A stretch of 64,000 nucleotides of DNA from Cercophora sp. LCS_1 (taxonomy: Eukaryota; Ascomycota; Sordariomycetes; Sordariales; Lasiosphaeriaceae): positions 1,798,001 through 1,862,000 of the forward strand of contig JAPZLL010000001.1 in NCBI GenBank assembly GCA_036250225.1. The letters run 5' to 3'. Numbering within the stretch: position 1 is the first letter of the stretch; each line of letters starts with the position of its first letter. This document shows positions 1-10,336 of this stretch, one piece after another. The translations under genes and the position numbers were made by a program. Under the pieces are notes generated by a model. The model ran no database searches. It was not told the DNA's origin and worked only from the letters and a program-made list of their open reading frames with translations.

Positions 1-783
1 TGTACTACCAGGATGACCGACGTCTTGACGGCGCCGCCGTCTTTGTGCGCGAGGCCCTTCAGCAGCCGGAGAGTCGAACAGCCGGGGATAAGTTGGCGTT
101 GGCAGCCAAATTGCTAGCCGACAACGCCAAGGAGAATGCATTTGAACTTGGGGCCTTGAAGGAGGCAACATCGTTGTTGCATACGCAGCATACGCTCGAG
201 ACCAGCCTGAATGATCAGTTCACGGGGTTGTCGGTCAACCAGACTATGTTCAAGCTCATGAAACTGGGCTATCACGGACGGGCGAAGAAGATCCAGAGCG
301 AGTTTAAAGTGCCAGATCGAGTTGCCTGGTGGATTCGGTACGTTTGTTCCCTCTGTTCGTATCATTGCATCTCACCAACATTACTGTGGCAGACTTCAAG
401 CCCTTGTCGCTAAGCGCGACTGGAACGAGATTGAGGAGATATCCCGACAACGAAAGGCACCACCAATCGGTTGGGAGGTATGACGAAGTCCCATTCTTCC
501 GCTGGATACCACTGATTGACCGCATCACTAGCCCTTCTTCAACCAGACTCTCCAGGCGGGCAATCCCCGTCTCGCCGCAGTCTTCATCCCCAAGTGCACC
601 GGCCTCGAACCAGGCCAGGCGATAACAATGTACGAAAAATGCGGCCTGCGAGTCAAGGCGGCAGAAGAGGCCGTCAAGACCAAAGACGCCGAGGCCTGGG
701 CAAGACTGCTCGAGGCAGCCGGCCGTAACAGCACCGAAGGAAGGGAGATTGAGCGGCTTGGACTCACAGTCTTCAAACGTTGA
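1..783 (+). CDS. vps16: Vps16, C-terminal part (5' truncated by window edge)
   Basis: Core subunit of the HOPS/CORVET tethering complexes, which act with Rab GTPases and SNAREs in fusion at endosomes and the vacuole. Only the last 223 residues are visible. The reading frame is open from base 3, with exons at 3-337, 393-477 and 532-783. Both introns (338-392 and 478-531) have GT-AG ends and restore one continuous frame. The visible part is the alpha-helical Vps16 C-terminal domain: it contains the family pattern FKVPDRVAWWIR, then KRDWNEIEE, then KAPPIGWEPF, which matches the conserved 'FKVPDKRFWWLK ... W ELEKFSKSKKSPIGYLPF' region as I remember it. The protein ends in TVFKR at the TGA of 781-783. 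Family identity is secure; the start and beta-propeller half lie outside the window. Confidence 0.9.
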
Positions 784-1468
784 GCGGCTCATGTATCGAG
801 CATTTTCCTGCGCTACGCACGAGATATCCCCACCGTCGCTTTGCTTTAGCTGTGATTCAAGACAATGGCCTTATTTTTTTTTACCCACATATAATAAAAC
901 CGGATATTATATGCCCCTAGCATTATGAAATACGCGACGTTGGCGATATTGTCTGTGGCTACGGTACCCGATAACCACCCTCCCTCACCCGTTCTGGCCG
1001 TTATAGTATAACAAGAATTATGCGTGTTGGATGCGCTATGCATGTGTGGGGCACTGCAAAACGAAGAAGGAAAAAAAAAAAAATCAAGACATTGCCCTCC
1101 CAAATCACCATGTTCACGCTTGGGGAATACATGACTCCGACTCAAATCAGATGAATAAAAACGATGTACGTTGGTTCTCAAATGCTCCTCCCCTCTTGAC
1201 CTGCCCTACAAATTCCCGCGATTAATGAGCGACCCTTGGGGAAAAGGCAAAAAGGAAACACAAACTCCGATTTCTTGATGCCAGTCTTCTCCACCATGCC
1301 CCCTTACACCCGACGCAATGAGTTGTAATAGAACCGACCAAAACCGCACCAGGCAAACACCCATGACTGCAAAGCGGAGGCCAAGGAGAAATCCCCGACA
1401 CGCTTTGACCTACTACTGCTCACTGATTACCCAACCAGGCAACCGCCAAAGGCGAACCGACGCATCTC
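784..1468. other. Intergenic, convergent 3' flanks
   Basis: No credible coding region. It lies between the stop codons of vps16 (+) and the FHA-RING gene (-), so it should hold both 3' UTRs. An A-rich stretch with a 13-base A run is at about 1070-1082. No RNA gene recognised. Confidence 0.6.
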
Positions 1469-3566
1469 CTATGTTGTCATCGTAACGTCGACGTCATCCG
1501 AGACCGCAGCCCCAATGTTGGTAATGCGTGACCCGCCGCCTGCGTCCGAGGTCCCCGCCGGCGTGCCGTCGACGCGTATGCGCACCCCACTACCGTCAAA
1601 CACCCACGGACCGGCGTCATTCCGGGGCGTAATGGGGCCTTCGTGCTGATTAGGTATCACCGGCCCCCCTGTGGGTGACGGAGTTCTGGCGTCACGACGG
1701 CCATCTCCGCCGGCCGAGATATTGACACCCCCACCAACCGACACGGCACGTTGGGAAGACGCGCTTGAAGGGATGGGAACCGGTGTCGATGTTGAGTATG
1801 GCGAGGGTCGGCTATTGATTTGTGAGAGACCGTCGCTGTGCAAGAGAGCACCGCGTGTCGTACTTGGCGACTCGAGGAGAGTGATATCGCCAAAGGGGCC
1901 GTCGGTAGCCTCAACATCCCGCGGCTGGGGAGCGAGCTGGGCTTGGCGGGTACTGCGCACCGACTCCCTGGATCGGCGCGGGACAGCAGCCTGGTTCTCG
2001 GAGCTGTCGCGTGCATGGAGAAGGGCACCCTGCTGGGCCCGCTCGGTGGCCTCGCCCTCGTCTGAGTCGAGTTGCTCCCACTCCTCGGGGTCCTCAACTT
2101 CCGCTTCCAGGTCGGCTGCCGCGCGGCAGTTTGGACAGATGAAGATGGGGTAAGAGGGCGATGCCAAGAGGGACTTGATGCACTTGTAGTGCCATGTGTG
2201 CGAACACGGCGCCACAAAGAGACATTGGCAGGGCTGTCAGGGGCGTTAGTCAAGAACAGAGAGAGAGAGAGAGTCAGTAGGGCAGAGTGAGACATACAGC
2301 AATACTATTTAGGCATATAGAGCAGTCCTGGGAGTACGACTGCGAAGCGCTATTTGCAGAACTGGCCGTCATGTTTCTTAACCTTTTATGCGTTGTCATG
2401 CTGGGCAAAATGTCAGTACTGTACAAAACACAAGGCTTGGGTGCGTACTTGAAGGTATTCAGCTTGCTCTGCCAGTTGCGGTTGAGCTCCAATCTCATTT
2501 TGACGCAGCGAAAAATCATTTCCTCACCACCCTTGAAATCGATGCCCAGTTGCACAATGTCACCGTCGTTTACCGCATACGGCTTGGACTCGGTACCGGG
2601 CGGGCTCAGCCGGATGTGGTTGAGAAAGGTGCCAGAGCTGCTCTTGACATCTTTGATGTACCACTTGCCATCCTCACACCAGAATTCACAGTGCCGCCTG
2701 CTGACGACTTTGCTCTTAAACCCAACCGGCGCGGCGGACGGAGCATTTGGCGGGATTTTTGGCTGCGTGTCTCGCTCCGAGTAACGGCCAACTCGTATGA
2801 CCTCGGTCCCAGTGGGTAGCGTTCGCGAAATTGGGGGAAAGGTGAGCGACGGCCTCGTAGCACGGGGATCGTAGAATGTGCTGAACCTGATCGAGGGCAG
2901 AGACTCCGAGTGGCTGCCGCCCTCCCGGCCGCCCGTGGTTGCGGACCGCGTTCGGGTCATGGTCGGTGTTGTGGTTTCGGTGGGAGAGGTAACAAGCCTA
3001 TCGTCCGCCCCACCAGGGGTGGTCGTTGTGATGGTCGGGGGCACAACGGCTGACTCGGTGGAGCGTCTCCCGATGGCAATCGTATTGGACGTCGCAGTCG
3101 TGGGAGGTGCTGTGTTGTCGTGGTTTCGATTCCCAAATGGCGGGGGTAGCGAGCCCAGCGGATGCGTCAAGGCTGGGACGAGCGAGAACCGATTGCGCGA
3201 GGTAGAGGCAGAGGCAGTGGGCGTGCTCGCTGTTTCAGGCTCGGGCTGTTGTGGCTGGGCTGGGCTTGAGACGGTGAGCGGTGGTCTCGTGGCCGACGAG
3301 GTGGATAGCGAGGTTGAGTTCTGCGGCGCGGCGTGCCCGTTGGAGTTCGGATTAGAGGTGGGCGTGTTCCCGTGGCCAGAGCTGCTCTGGTTTTGGTCCC
3401 GAGACAAGCCTAGATGGGTCTGTGTGTAATTGCGGAGGTAACTCAACCCGCGCAGCCGACTCGTCCTCGAAGTCGGTGATGCTGGCGAGGTAGACACGGG
3501 TTCAAGCGTGGTCGCTATAGGAGATGCAAGGCCCGGCGACGAGGGCACTGTCGGGTGGGTGAACAT
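1469..3566 (-). CDS. dma1: FHA and RING-finger E3 ubiquitin ligase, Dma1/Chf1-like
   Basis: Predicted phosphothreonine-reading ubiquitin ligase. Dma1-type proteins link mitotic checkpoint and septation or septin control to ubiquitination. Exons on the minus strand are 3566-2449, 2400-2298 and 2233-1469 (661 aa). The introns at 2401-2448 and 2234-2297 are GT-AG. A long Ser/Thr/Pro-rich N-terminus (about 1-250) precedes an FHA domain at about 256-357 with IRVGRYSERD, the SRRHCEFW motif and SSSGTFLN. A RING-H2 follows at about 399-445: CSIC, then CSHTWHYKC, then CPNC. The short second exon joins the FHA helix to the RING exactly in frame. The tail after the RING is acidic, then Gly/Ser-rich and ends in DVDVTMTT. 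The 48-bp intron is a multiple of three and has no in-frame stop, so retention would add 16 residues between the domains. The start is the first ATG in this frame and is shared with a 730-bp divergent promoter. Confidence 0.88.
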
Positions 3567-4296
3567 GAGTCTGGGAACGCTGTGGAGGGGAGGGGAGGAG
3601 TGCGAGGCAAAAGGCGGAGGCTTCGACGAGTCGAATCGAATTTTGTGGTCGAACGAACGCGGGCAGAAGGCACGCCTGGCAGCACAGTGCCTGGGAGTTG
3701 ATAGGTAGATGCGTCGTTAGTGAACGCAAGAGAAACCCCTCCTCTCCTTAGGTTCCAGCGATTCACTTGCACAACAGTTTACAGGGGGCGCTCAGGCATC
3801 GTTAGGACGCACTGCGCAGGGCATCCCAGCGTCCTGTCGTTTTGGGGCGGCCGCGGCCGCATCCAGCCCCGATTCGTTGTGCACAGGTCAAGGGGGCGAT
3901 TATCTAATAAGCCTTGCACATAAAAGAGGCTATCAGTCAAAGACATTGGGACGTAGGAAGAGAAATACATGGGTTTCTGCCTATCAAACTCTAGAGAAAC
4001 TATAAAACACGCTTAACGTGGATTTTGAAATGTTAATGTAATTTTTTGGAGTCATTCAAAATATATTGTAAACATCTGAAGCTGGTGACCTAATGTATTG
4101 ACCGAATCTGTTGTAGAGAACGTGGCGCCGCCGCCGGCTTATCGATAACCAGCGACCGCCTGCCTGTCCGCTTGCATCGTTTCGAGAATTTCGAGTCGCG
4201 GCACAGTTTGCGGAACCGGAAACCGTATTAGCTCCTTTGACGCCGACGACGCATACGGAGCAGGCTACCTGACCTGCCCGTGTACCAGCCGTAGCT
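3567..4296. promoter_or_regulatory. Divergent promoter region (FHA-RING / MPP-alpha)
   Basis: This 730-bp gap separates two outward-facing start codons and must hold both promoters. It contains a GC-rich patch with overlapping GGCCGC units near 3848-3860 and an AT-rich stretch at about 3970-4080. No specific factor site can be assigned. Confidence 0.5.
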
Positions 4297-6098
4297 ATGC
4301 TCAGATTGTGCCGGCCGGCGCGCCTGCTGGGCGAGGCTCGCTCAATCTGTGCGCCGCCCAGAAGCTGTCGAGGAAGACCTTCGCAGGCATTCAGGGCCTT
4401 TGCCACCGTTGTGTCACAACCACCCAAGGCAAAGGTGCGTTGTCTAGGACTCGAGAGGACTTTGAAGTTCATGGTATTAATTCGTCGTAATAGGACCCAA
4501 CGCAGCGCGACACACTCACCACTCTTCCCAATGGCGTCCGTGTGGCTTCGGAGGATCTCCCCGACGCCTTCTCCGGGGTCGGCGTGTATATCGATGCTGG
4601 GTCGCGTTACGAGAACGAGTCGCTCCGAGGCGTGAGCCATATCATGGACAGGCTAGCGTTCAAATCGACGCCGAACCGGACCGCCGATGAGATGCTAGAG
4701 ACTGTTGAGAGTCTGGGCGGAAACATTCAATGCGCCTCGTCGCGAGAGTCGATGATGTACCAGGCTGCGACATTTAACTCGGCTATACCGACCGCAGTTG
4801 GCTTGCTGGCGGAAACGATCCGTGACCCAAATATCACCGAGGAGGAGGTCGAACAACAACTAGAAACTGCGGCGTACGAAGTTGGCGAGATCTGGTCCAA
4901 GCCTGAGCTGATTCTGCCGGAACTGGTGCATATGGCTGCCTTCAAAGACAACACGCTGGGGAATCCTCTACTTTGCCCAGAGGAAAGGTTGACGCAGATA
5001 AACCGCAACGTCATCCAAAAGTACCGGGAAGCGTTCTACCGACCGGAACGTACCGTCGTCGCATTCGCCGGCGTCCCGCATCAAGAGGCTGTCCGGCTCG
5101 CCGAGAAGTACTTTGGCGACATGAAGCCTATTGGGGCACCCGCACTCTCAAGGACGGGTTCAGAAACCTCTATCGATTCGTTGGCTTCAGAGTCAAGCGA
5201 AGCTTCATCCTCGTCATCATCCTCCACATCCACACAATCCTCAGGGCTCCTTTCCAAGATGCCCTTCTTCAGGAATCTCTCCACCTCCGCTCCCAACAAC
5301 GCCACAATAACTGAAACACCTCTAATCCCAATCACTTCCGAAGATCTTACCCGACCAGCCCACTACACCGGCGGATTCCTCTCTCTCCCTCCCCAACCAG
5401 TTCCCCTGAACCCTAACCTCCGCGCCTTCACACACATCCAGCTCGCCTTCGAGGGCCTTCCGATTTCCTCCGAGGATATCTACGCCCTCGCCACTCTCCA
5501 AACCCTTCTCGGCGGTGGCGGATCCTTCTCGGCCGGTGGTCCCGGCAAGGGCATGTATTCGCGTCTCTACACCAACGTGCTCAACCAGCACGGCTGGGTC
5601 GACTCGTGCGTGGCCTTCAATCACTCTTACACAGACTCGGGTCTCTTCGGCATCGCCGCCTCGTGCATTCCCGGCCACGCTGCCAACATGCTGCAAGTCA
5701 TGTGCCGCGAGCTCCAGTCCCTCACCCACACCAGCGGATTCAGCGCGCTTAACGATATTGAGGTTGCTCGCGCCAAGAACCAGCTTCGCAGCAGCTTACT
5801 GATGAACCTCGAGAGTCGCATGGTCGAGCTGGAAGATTTGGGACGACAGGTGCAGGTGCACGGGCGCAAGATCCCCGTGTTTGAAATGACCAAGAGGATC
5901 AACGAGTTGACCAAGCATGATCTGAGGCGTGTAGCGGAGAAGGTGGTTACCGGGATGGTGAACAACAGAGGCAATGGGAGCGGTGCGCCGACTGTCGTGC
6001 TGCAGGAGGCAACAGCTGAGGGTGTGAGGCAACAGACAGTCCTGGGATGGGAACAGATACAGGATATCATATATCAGTGGAAGCTGGGTAGGAGGTGA
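4297..6098 (+). CDS. mas2: Mitochondrial processing peptidase alpha subunit
   Basis: Substrate-recognition subunit of the matrix peptidase that removes presequences from imported proteins; it works as a heterodimer with the catalytic beta subunit. Exons 4297-4434 and 4494-6098 give 580 aa; the 59-bp intron is GT-AG. The N-terminus is Arg/Ala-rich and lacks acids, typical of a matrix presequence. The M16 fold is clear, but the catalytic HxxEH of beta subunits is replaced by VSHIMDRLAFKST (about 92-104), which marks the alpha type. The glycine-rich substrate-binding loop is present at about 384-397 (GGGGSFSAGGPGKGMYS). A Ser-rich low-complexity insert lies at about 265-295, between the two M16 halves. 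The second exon opens inside the mature protein, so the ATG at 4297 is needed to supply the presequence. Confidence 0.93.
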
Positions 6099-6506
6099 CG
6101 AGGAAGGGATAGAGTATCTGTAAGACTGTGTACTATATGTAAATGGAGCCATGAATGAGTAAAAAATCGGCTCTGTGAAGGGCGAAACATATTCACCAAG
6201 TAAACGAAATTACACGAAGCCATGAAGTCGTTCATCGTCCAAGTTATATACAAGAATTCGCCTGCCCCCCGGGTATATCGCTAGGTCTGTCTGTCTGTCT
6301 GCCTTACTAATGTTCTCTGTATGTTGTCTCGAGCCTAAAATGTTGAATCCCCCAATGCACCTAGCCGTATATCCACCCACCCGCTACCCATTCACCCAAA
6401 GTAACCGCTACCAATCCCTTCCAAACCAAACCTTGAATACCAAACGCCCTTTCAAAACAACACGAGCCGCAGATCCCAGCATCTATCACCACACATTCGT
6501 CGCCAT
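6099..6506. other. Intergenic, convergent 3' flanks
   Basis: No gene seen. It lies between the stops of the MPP-alpha gene and the hydrolase-like gene. It contains a short (TCTG)4 microsatellite at 6286-6301. Confidence 0.6.
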
Positions 6507-9384
6507 CTAGAGTTTCGACCGTACCGCCTCGAGTCTATACTTGACGTCTTTGAGGGCCTTTGTTACCGGTTTCCAATCATCAAATTGCCTCAAGAGCTCG
6601 GCCGTCTCAGAGTTCAGCTCTGTGCGCACAAAGTCTTCCTCCAACAGCCCACGCATAATCCAGGGCAGGTGGTAAGGATTTGGGTTCGAAAGGCCTTGGT
6701 GCTTGTGCACCTCACAGTCAACCTGGCCGACATCTGTTGTTTCAAGAGCATGGGTTATTGCCAGACTACCAAGGTTAGTAAGAGGTGAGCACCAAGAGGG
6801 GTTTGACGTACTCATAAACCTGCTCGTCGTCATAAAGGCGGGAATGGCCTTCCCCCGAGTAAAGACTGCCCGCCAGTGGTGTGGAAAGCTCGCGAATGAG
6901 ACCGTGGTCTGAGACGCCCAAGTTACGGAGTTTGAGGGCGAAACCAACCAGGTGGGCGATGCTGTGAACAATTCAGTAGGGGTTTCGCTGAGGCTAGAAG
7001 ACTCAACCTACAAGTCGGGGGCGTGTATCCGGCTGTCAATGAAGACTGCACGGTAGATGTATGGGTGGTGGGCTGGGGCGTAAATAGCCGACTCCAACGG
7101 GACCAGTTGATCGTCCATGCTTCCGATGTACGTGAGCCGGGTGCCATAGCCCAGGACAACCTTGAGTGAAGATTCTAGCCGCTTGGATACCTCGCTCTCT
7201 GGATCCGCGAGCTCCCAGAGCTCCGCGGCCGTCCCCATGAGTCTTCCCATACTTGACCTGTAGTCTGGAAAGGGGCCAAGCGACACACCAGCTAAATATG
7301 CACGTCAGCACCGGCAGACCAGCAACGAGCATTGATCAACTTACCCATCGCACACACGCCAACTCTTGCAGTGGTGATGATCCCAAGCTCGATGAGCTTC
7401 GCCAAGAGCATGATGCTGACTGGTACGCCTTGTGAATGGCAGCTCACCATGACCAAATCGGCTCTGCGAATCTGGTCAATCCAGTTGAGCAACAACCTCC
7501 ACAGATTCTCGACCCGATCCCCAATTTTTCCTTCTCCTTCAAGCGCAACTTTTTCAATCTCGCAATCCTCGCATCCATTGGCGTCAGCCCATCTCCTAAT
7601 GCCTTCAGCGCAATGGTTGGCGAATTTGATAGACGTCCCGGTAGGTTGACCTATCATTGGTCGCAGATAGTTGGCGGGGTAAAGACCATGGACCCCAATT
7701 GCAATCGCCTTCTTTATCTTCGGAGGCTCTTTAACTAGATAGACATGTTTGGTCGGCGTTTGTCGTGTCCTCAGAAGCAGCTGCGCAATCTGCTTGTATA
7801 TCGACGGATTGTCCTTTTGCCGATACGTCCCGCTGAAAGCTGGCAACAAGAGGTTCGGTGGAGATGCCTTGGCCGAAGTTGGGGTCTTGGAGCTCCCAGC
7901 CTTTGGCGGAGCCTCGGATGTTGAAGATGATTCTGGCTTGGGTGTATTCGGACGTGAGGAATCTGTTGCATCATCTACTATTGACAACGGACGAGCTCGC
8001 TTGTTCTTTTTGGCCGAAGACTCTTTCAACGGTGTTGCGGCGGCCTTCGCTTGATCTTCCTTGGCCCCAGTCTTCAGGGGTGGTTCTTTGGATGGAGATC
8101 CTTTGAATTCCATCGAGTTAGCTCTCTTTGGCCGGGATTCTGAGCTTTCTCCAATGACCGCAAGCTGACCGGGTTCTGTCTGTTGTATGTTTTTCTTGCT
8201 AGCACCCGAACTACTGTCACGGGACCAAAACGCCCAAGTCGAGCCTGCCTTCGGGGGCGGACCAGGGGTCGGTTCGACAGGGGGCGCATCTTCCATTACC
8301 ACGTCCTCGGACGCAGCAGCTGGCTGGCTTGCGCCCGTGGGCACAACTGTATCCAAAGTCGACTCGGCCGGGGCAGAAGTTTCTGCCTGTGGTGCTGGCT
8401 CGACGGCTGGAGGTGGGGCAACCGTGCTGCTGGACCAGAACCCAAACCAAGAGGAACTAACCACAGCCTTGTTCTCTTCCGGCTTGTCATTATTAGCCTC
8501 GGCCGTTATGGGCTGCGGTTGTTCTGCCTCTGCGGGTTTGTCCAACGTTTCTACAACGCTTTCCAAGGCCTTGTCCTCGTCTTGCTTCGACTGGGTAGGT
8601 TTGTTAGGCTCATCGGCTTTCATCTCAGCCGTTTCTGAGCCTTGGACCGCAACGGCTGGCCTTCCGAACCACCCTCCTAACCATCCGGCCGCTGGTGCGG
8701 GCTTCAGGAGCATTTCCGTAGGCGCCCTCGATTCCGCGGTAGAATTGGAGGGAGCTTCAGGGCCTTGGTTCCCAGTTTGCTCACCACCGCCTTGTTTAGT
8801 ATCGATGTCATCGGGTTTCGGGGGAGCTGCCGGTTCTTCCTGAACAGGCTCCTGCGTTTCGCTGGCAGCACTCTCGTGAACTCCTGGCAACACCGGGGCT
8901 GATGCAGGCGCAAGGTCGATACTCATACTATCGGGATCTTTCTTCGTATTGAATCGACTGAAATCTGCCGTCGTTTTCGACTTGACCGTTCCTCCCAGTA
9001 TTGTCTCTCGGGCGACCTGGGTGGATGCTGACGATTTCCTCGGCCACGAACCGTACCAACTGCCTTTCTTAGAAAGCTAGGGACGTGTTAGTCCACCGAC
9101 TACCGTGTCGTGGGAAGCATTTCTGTGCAGCTGGGATTAGCTACCTGATTCCCACCCTTGCCCTCTACCCCGGCGGGAGATCGCCCCAAGACAGAATGTT
9201 GTGGTGTCCCTACTGGCGTCGAATCCGCATTGGACGGCCTAGCGACGCTGATGGGAATCGAGGGTGTCTGCGATGATTGCGACGAAGATGCATTTGGGGG
9301 GTCCGATGTCTGCGACGGCATTGTTGAGTCGGTTGCTTTGCTTCCCCCGGCTGGATTGGGCTTTGCACGTTTGCGAGGCCCCAT
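6507..9384 (-). CDS. Conserved fungal alpha/beta-hydrolase-like protein, YML020W type
   Basis: Function not established in the family as far as I know. Five exons on the minus strand: 9384-9145, 9076-7345, 7291-7012, 6961-6812 and 6765-6507 (886 aa). All four introns are GT-AG and the frame closes exactly. Residues 1 to about 480 are low-complexity, acidic and Pro/Ser/Ala-rich, with scattered WFGFW/WLGGWFGRP-like aromatic patches. The C-terminal domain (about 490-886) looks like a serine-hydrolase fold: GVHGLYPANYLRP resembles an oxyanion-side loop, SCHSQG supplies a nucleophile-elbow serine near residue 628, MDDQLVP offers a possible acid, and His residues follow in HAPDF and IAHLVGF. The elbow is C-x-S-x-G rather than G-x-S-x-G. 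The fourth intron junction (GA|T) is the least certain. No signal peptide is apparent. Confidence 0.75.
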
Positions 9385-10336
9385 GATGTTGTGAGAGGAG
9401 GGGACGCAAGCCGTAAAACACAGCACAGTCTAAGGGAGTTGCGGGCTTTGTTCGCCTCAGTTGTTGCCTGGCCGTGGTAGGTTGAGGTGTGTTGTCTGGT
9501 GCCGGTGCAGCTGCGGGCGGGACTGGGTAATGCTAAGTGACCTCCAGATGGCTCGAGCTCATTGATTGCTGGGCCTGTACGTCATTTGCCTGCGCGTCTG
9601 AGAGTTCCGAGAACCGCGGCTGCACAAGCCCAAAGCAATGGCCCACACCGCGGCTTGGCTCGGTTACAACCTAACAACATCTAGCGCCCAAGACATCACT
9701 TGATTGTGCTCTCATAGCAGTCGAGTGACTGGAACCGCAGAGGTATCGGTTGTACGTCAAGGCGACAGAGTGTGAGCCTCACTAAAAAGCGTCTTGTTGG
9801 GACTTGCATGGGGGAAGCTCACAGGTCAGCTGTTGAACTGTGATCCAATCACATCATCGGACCTTCACCCGTGTTGTCCAGGGATATTTGGGATGAGGAG
9901 GACATAAACTCATCAAAATGACAGTATGAAAGAAAAGAAAGAGGCTATATTGTGTCTCATAGATTCTTTCTTTCCTAATTCGTCGAGTTCATCTGTATAA
10001 CGACAAGTAAGCTCTAATAAGATCCTCCATAGCTGTTTCTCCCCAGAAATCCGCATCCTGAGATCCTGTATTTCCGCATTATTTTGTACGAGCTGTGATC
10101 AACCCACCCTTGTAGGGCGTTATCGGTGCTATCAGTGTGGAGGAGAACCCCGCCGGGCCCCTGCCAGGAAGGAGACACCGCCTTTCTTATCGTTATCGTA
10201 AAAACCGACCCACCCGAAATTTTTTGAAGTGGGAGTTCACTGGTAAATTTGGCGAGTTTGGGAGACATGCAACTTGGCTGAGGAATCCCGCGGATTGCTC
10301 TCCAATTGTTGCGGCGCATACCACCAGATCATCAAC
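9385..10336. promoter_or_regulatory. Divergent promoter region (hydrolase-like / rrp5)
   Basis: This 952-bp region lies between two outward-facing starts. No ORF with recognisable content was found. It should contain both promoters; no specific motif is assigned. Confidence 0.5.
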
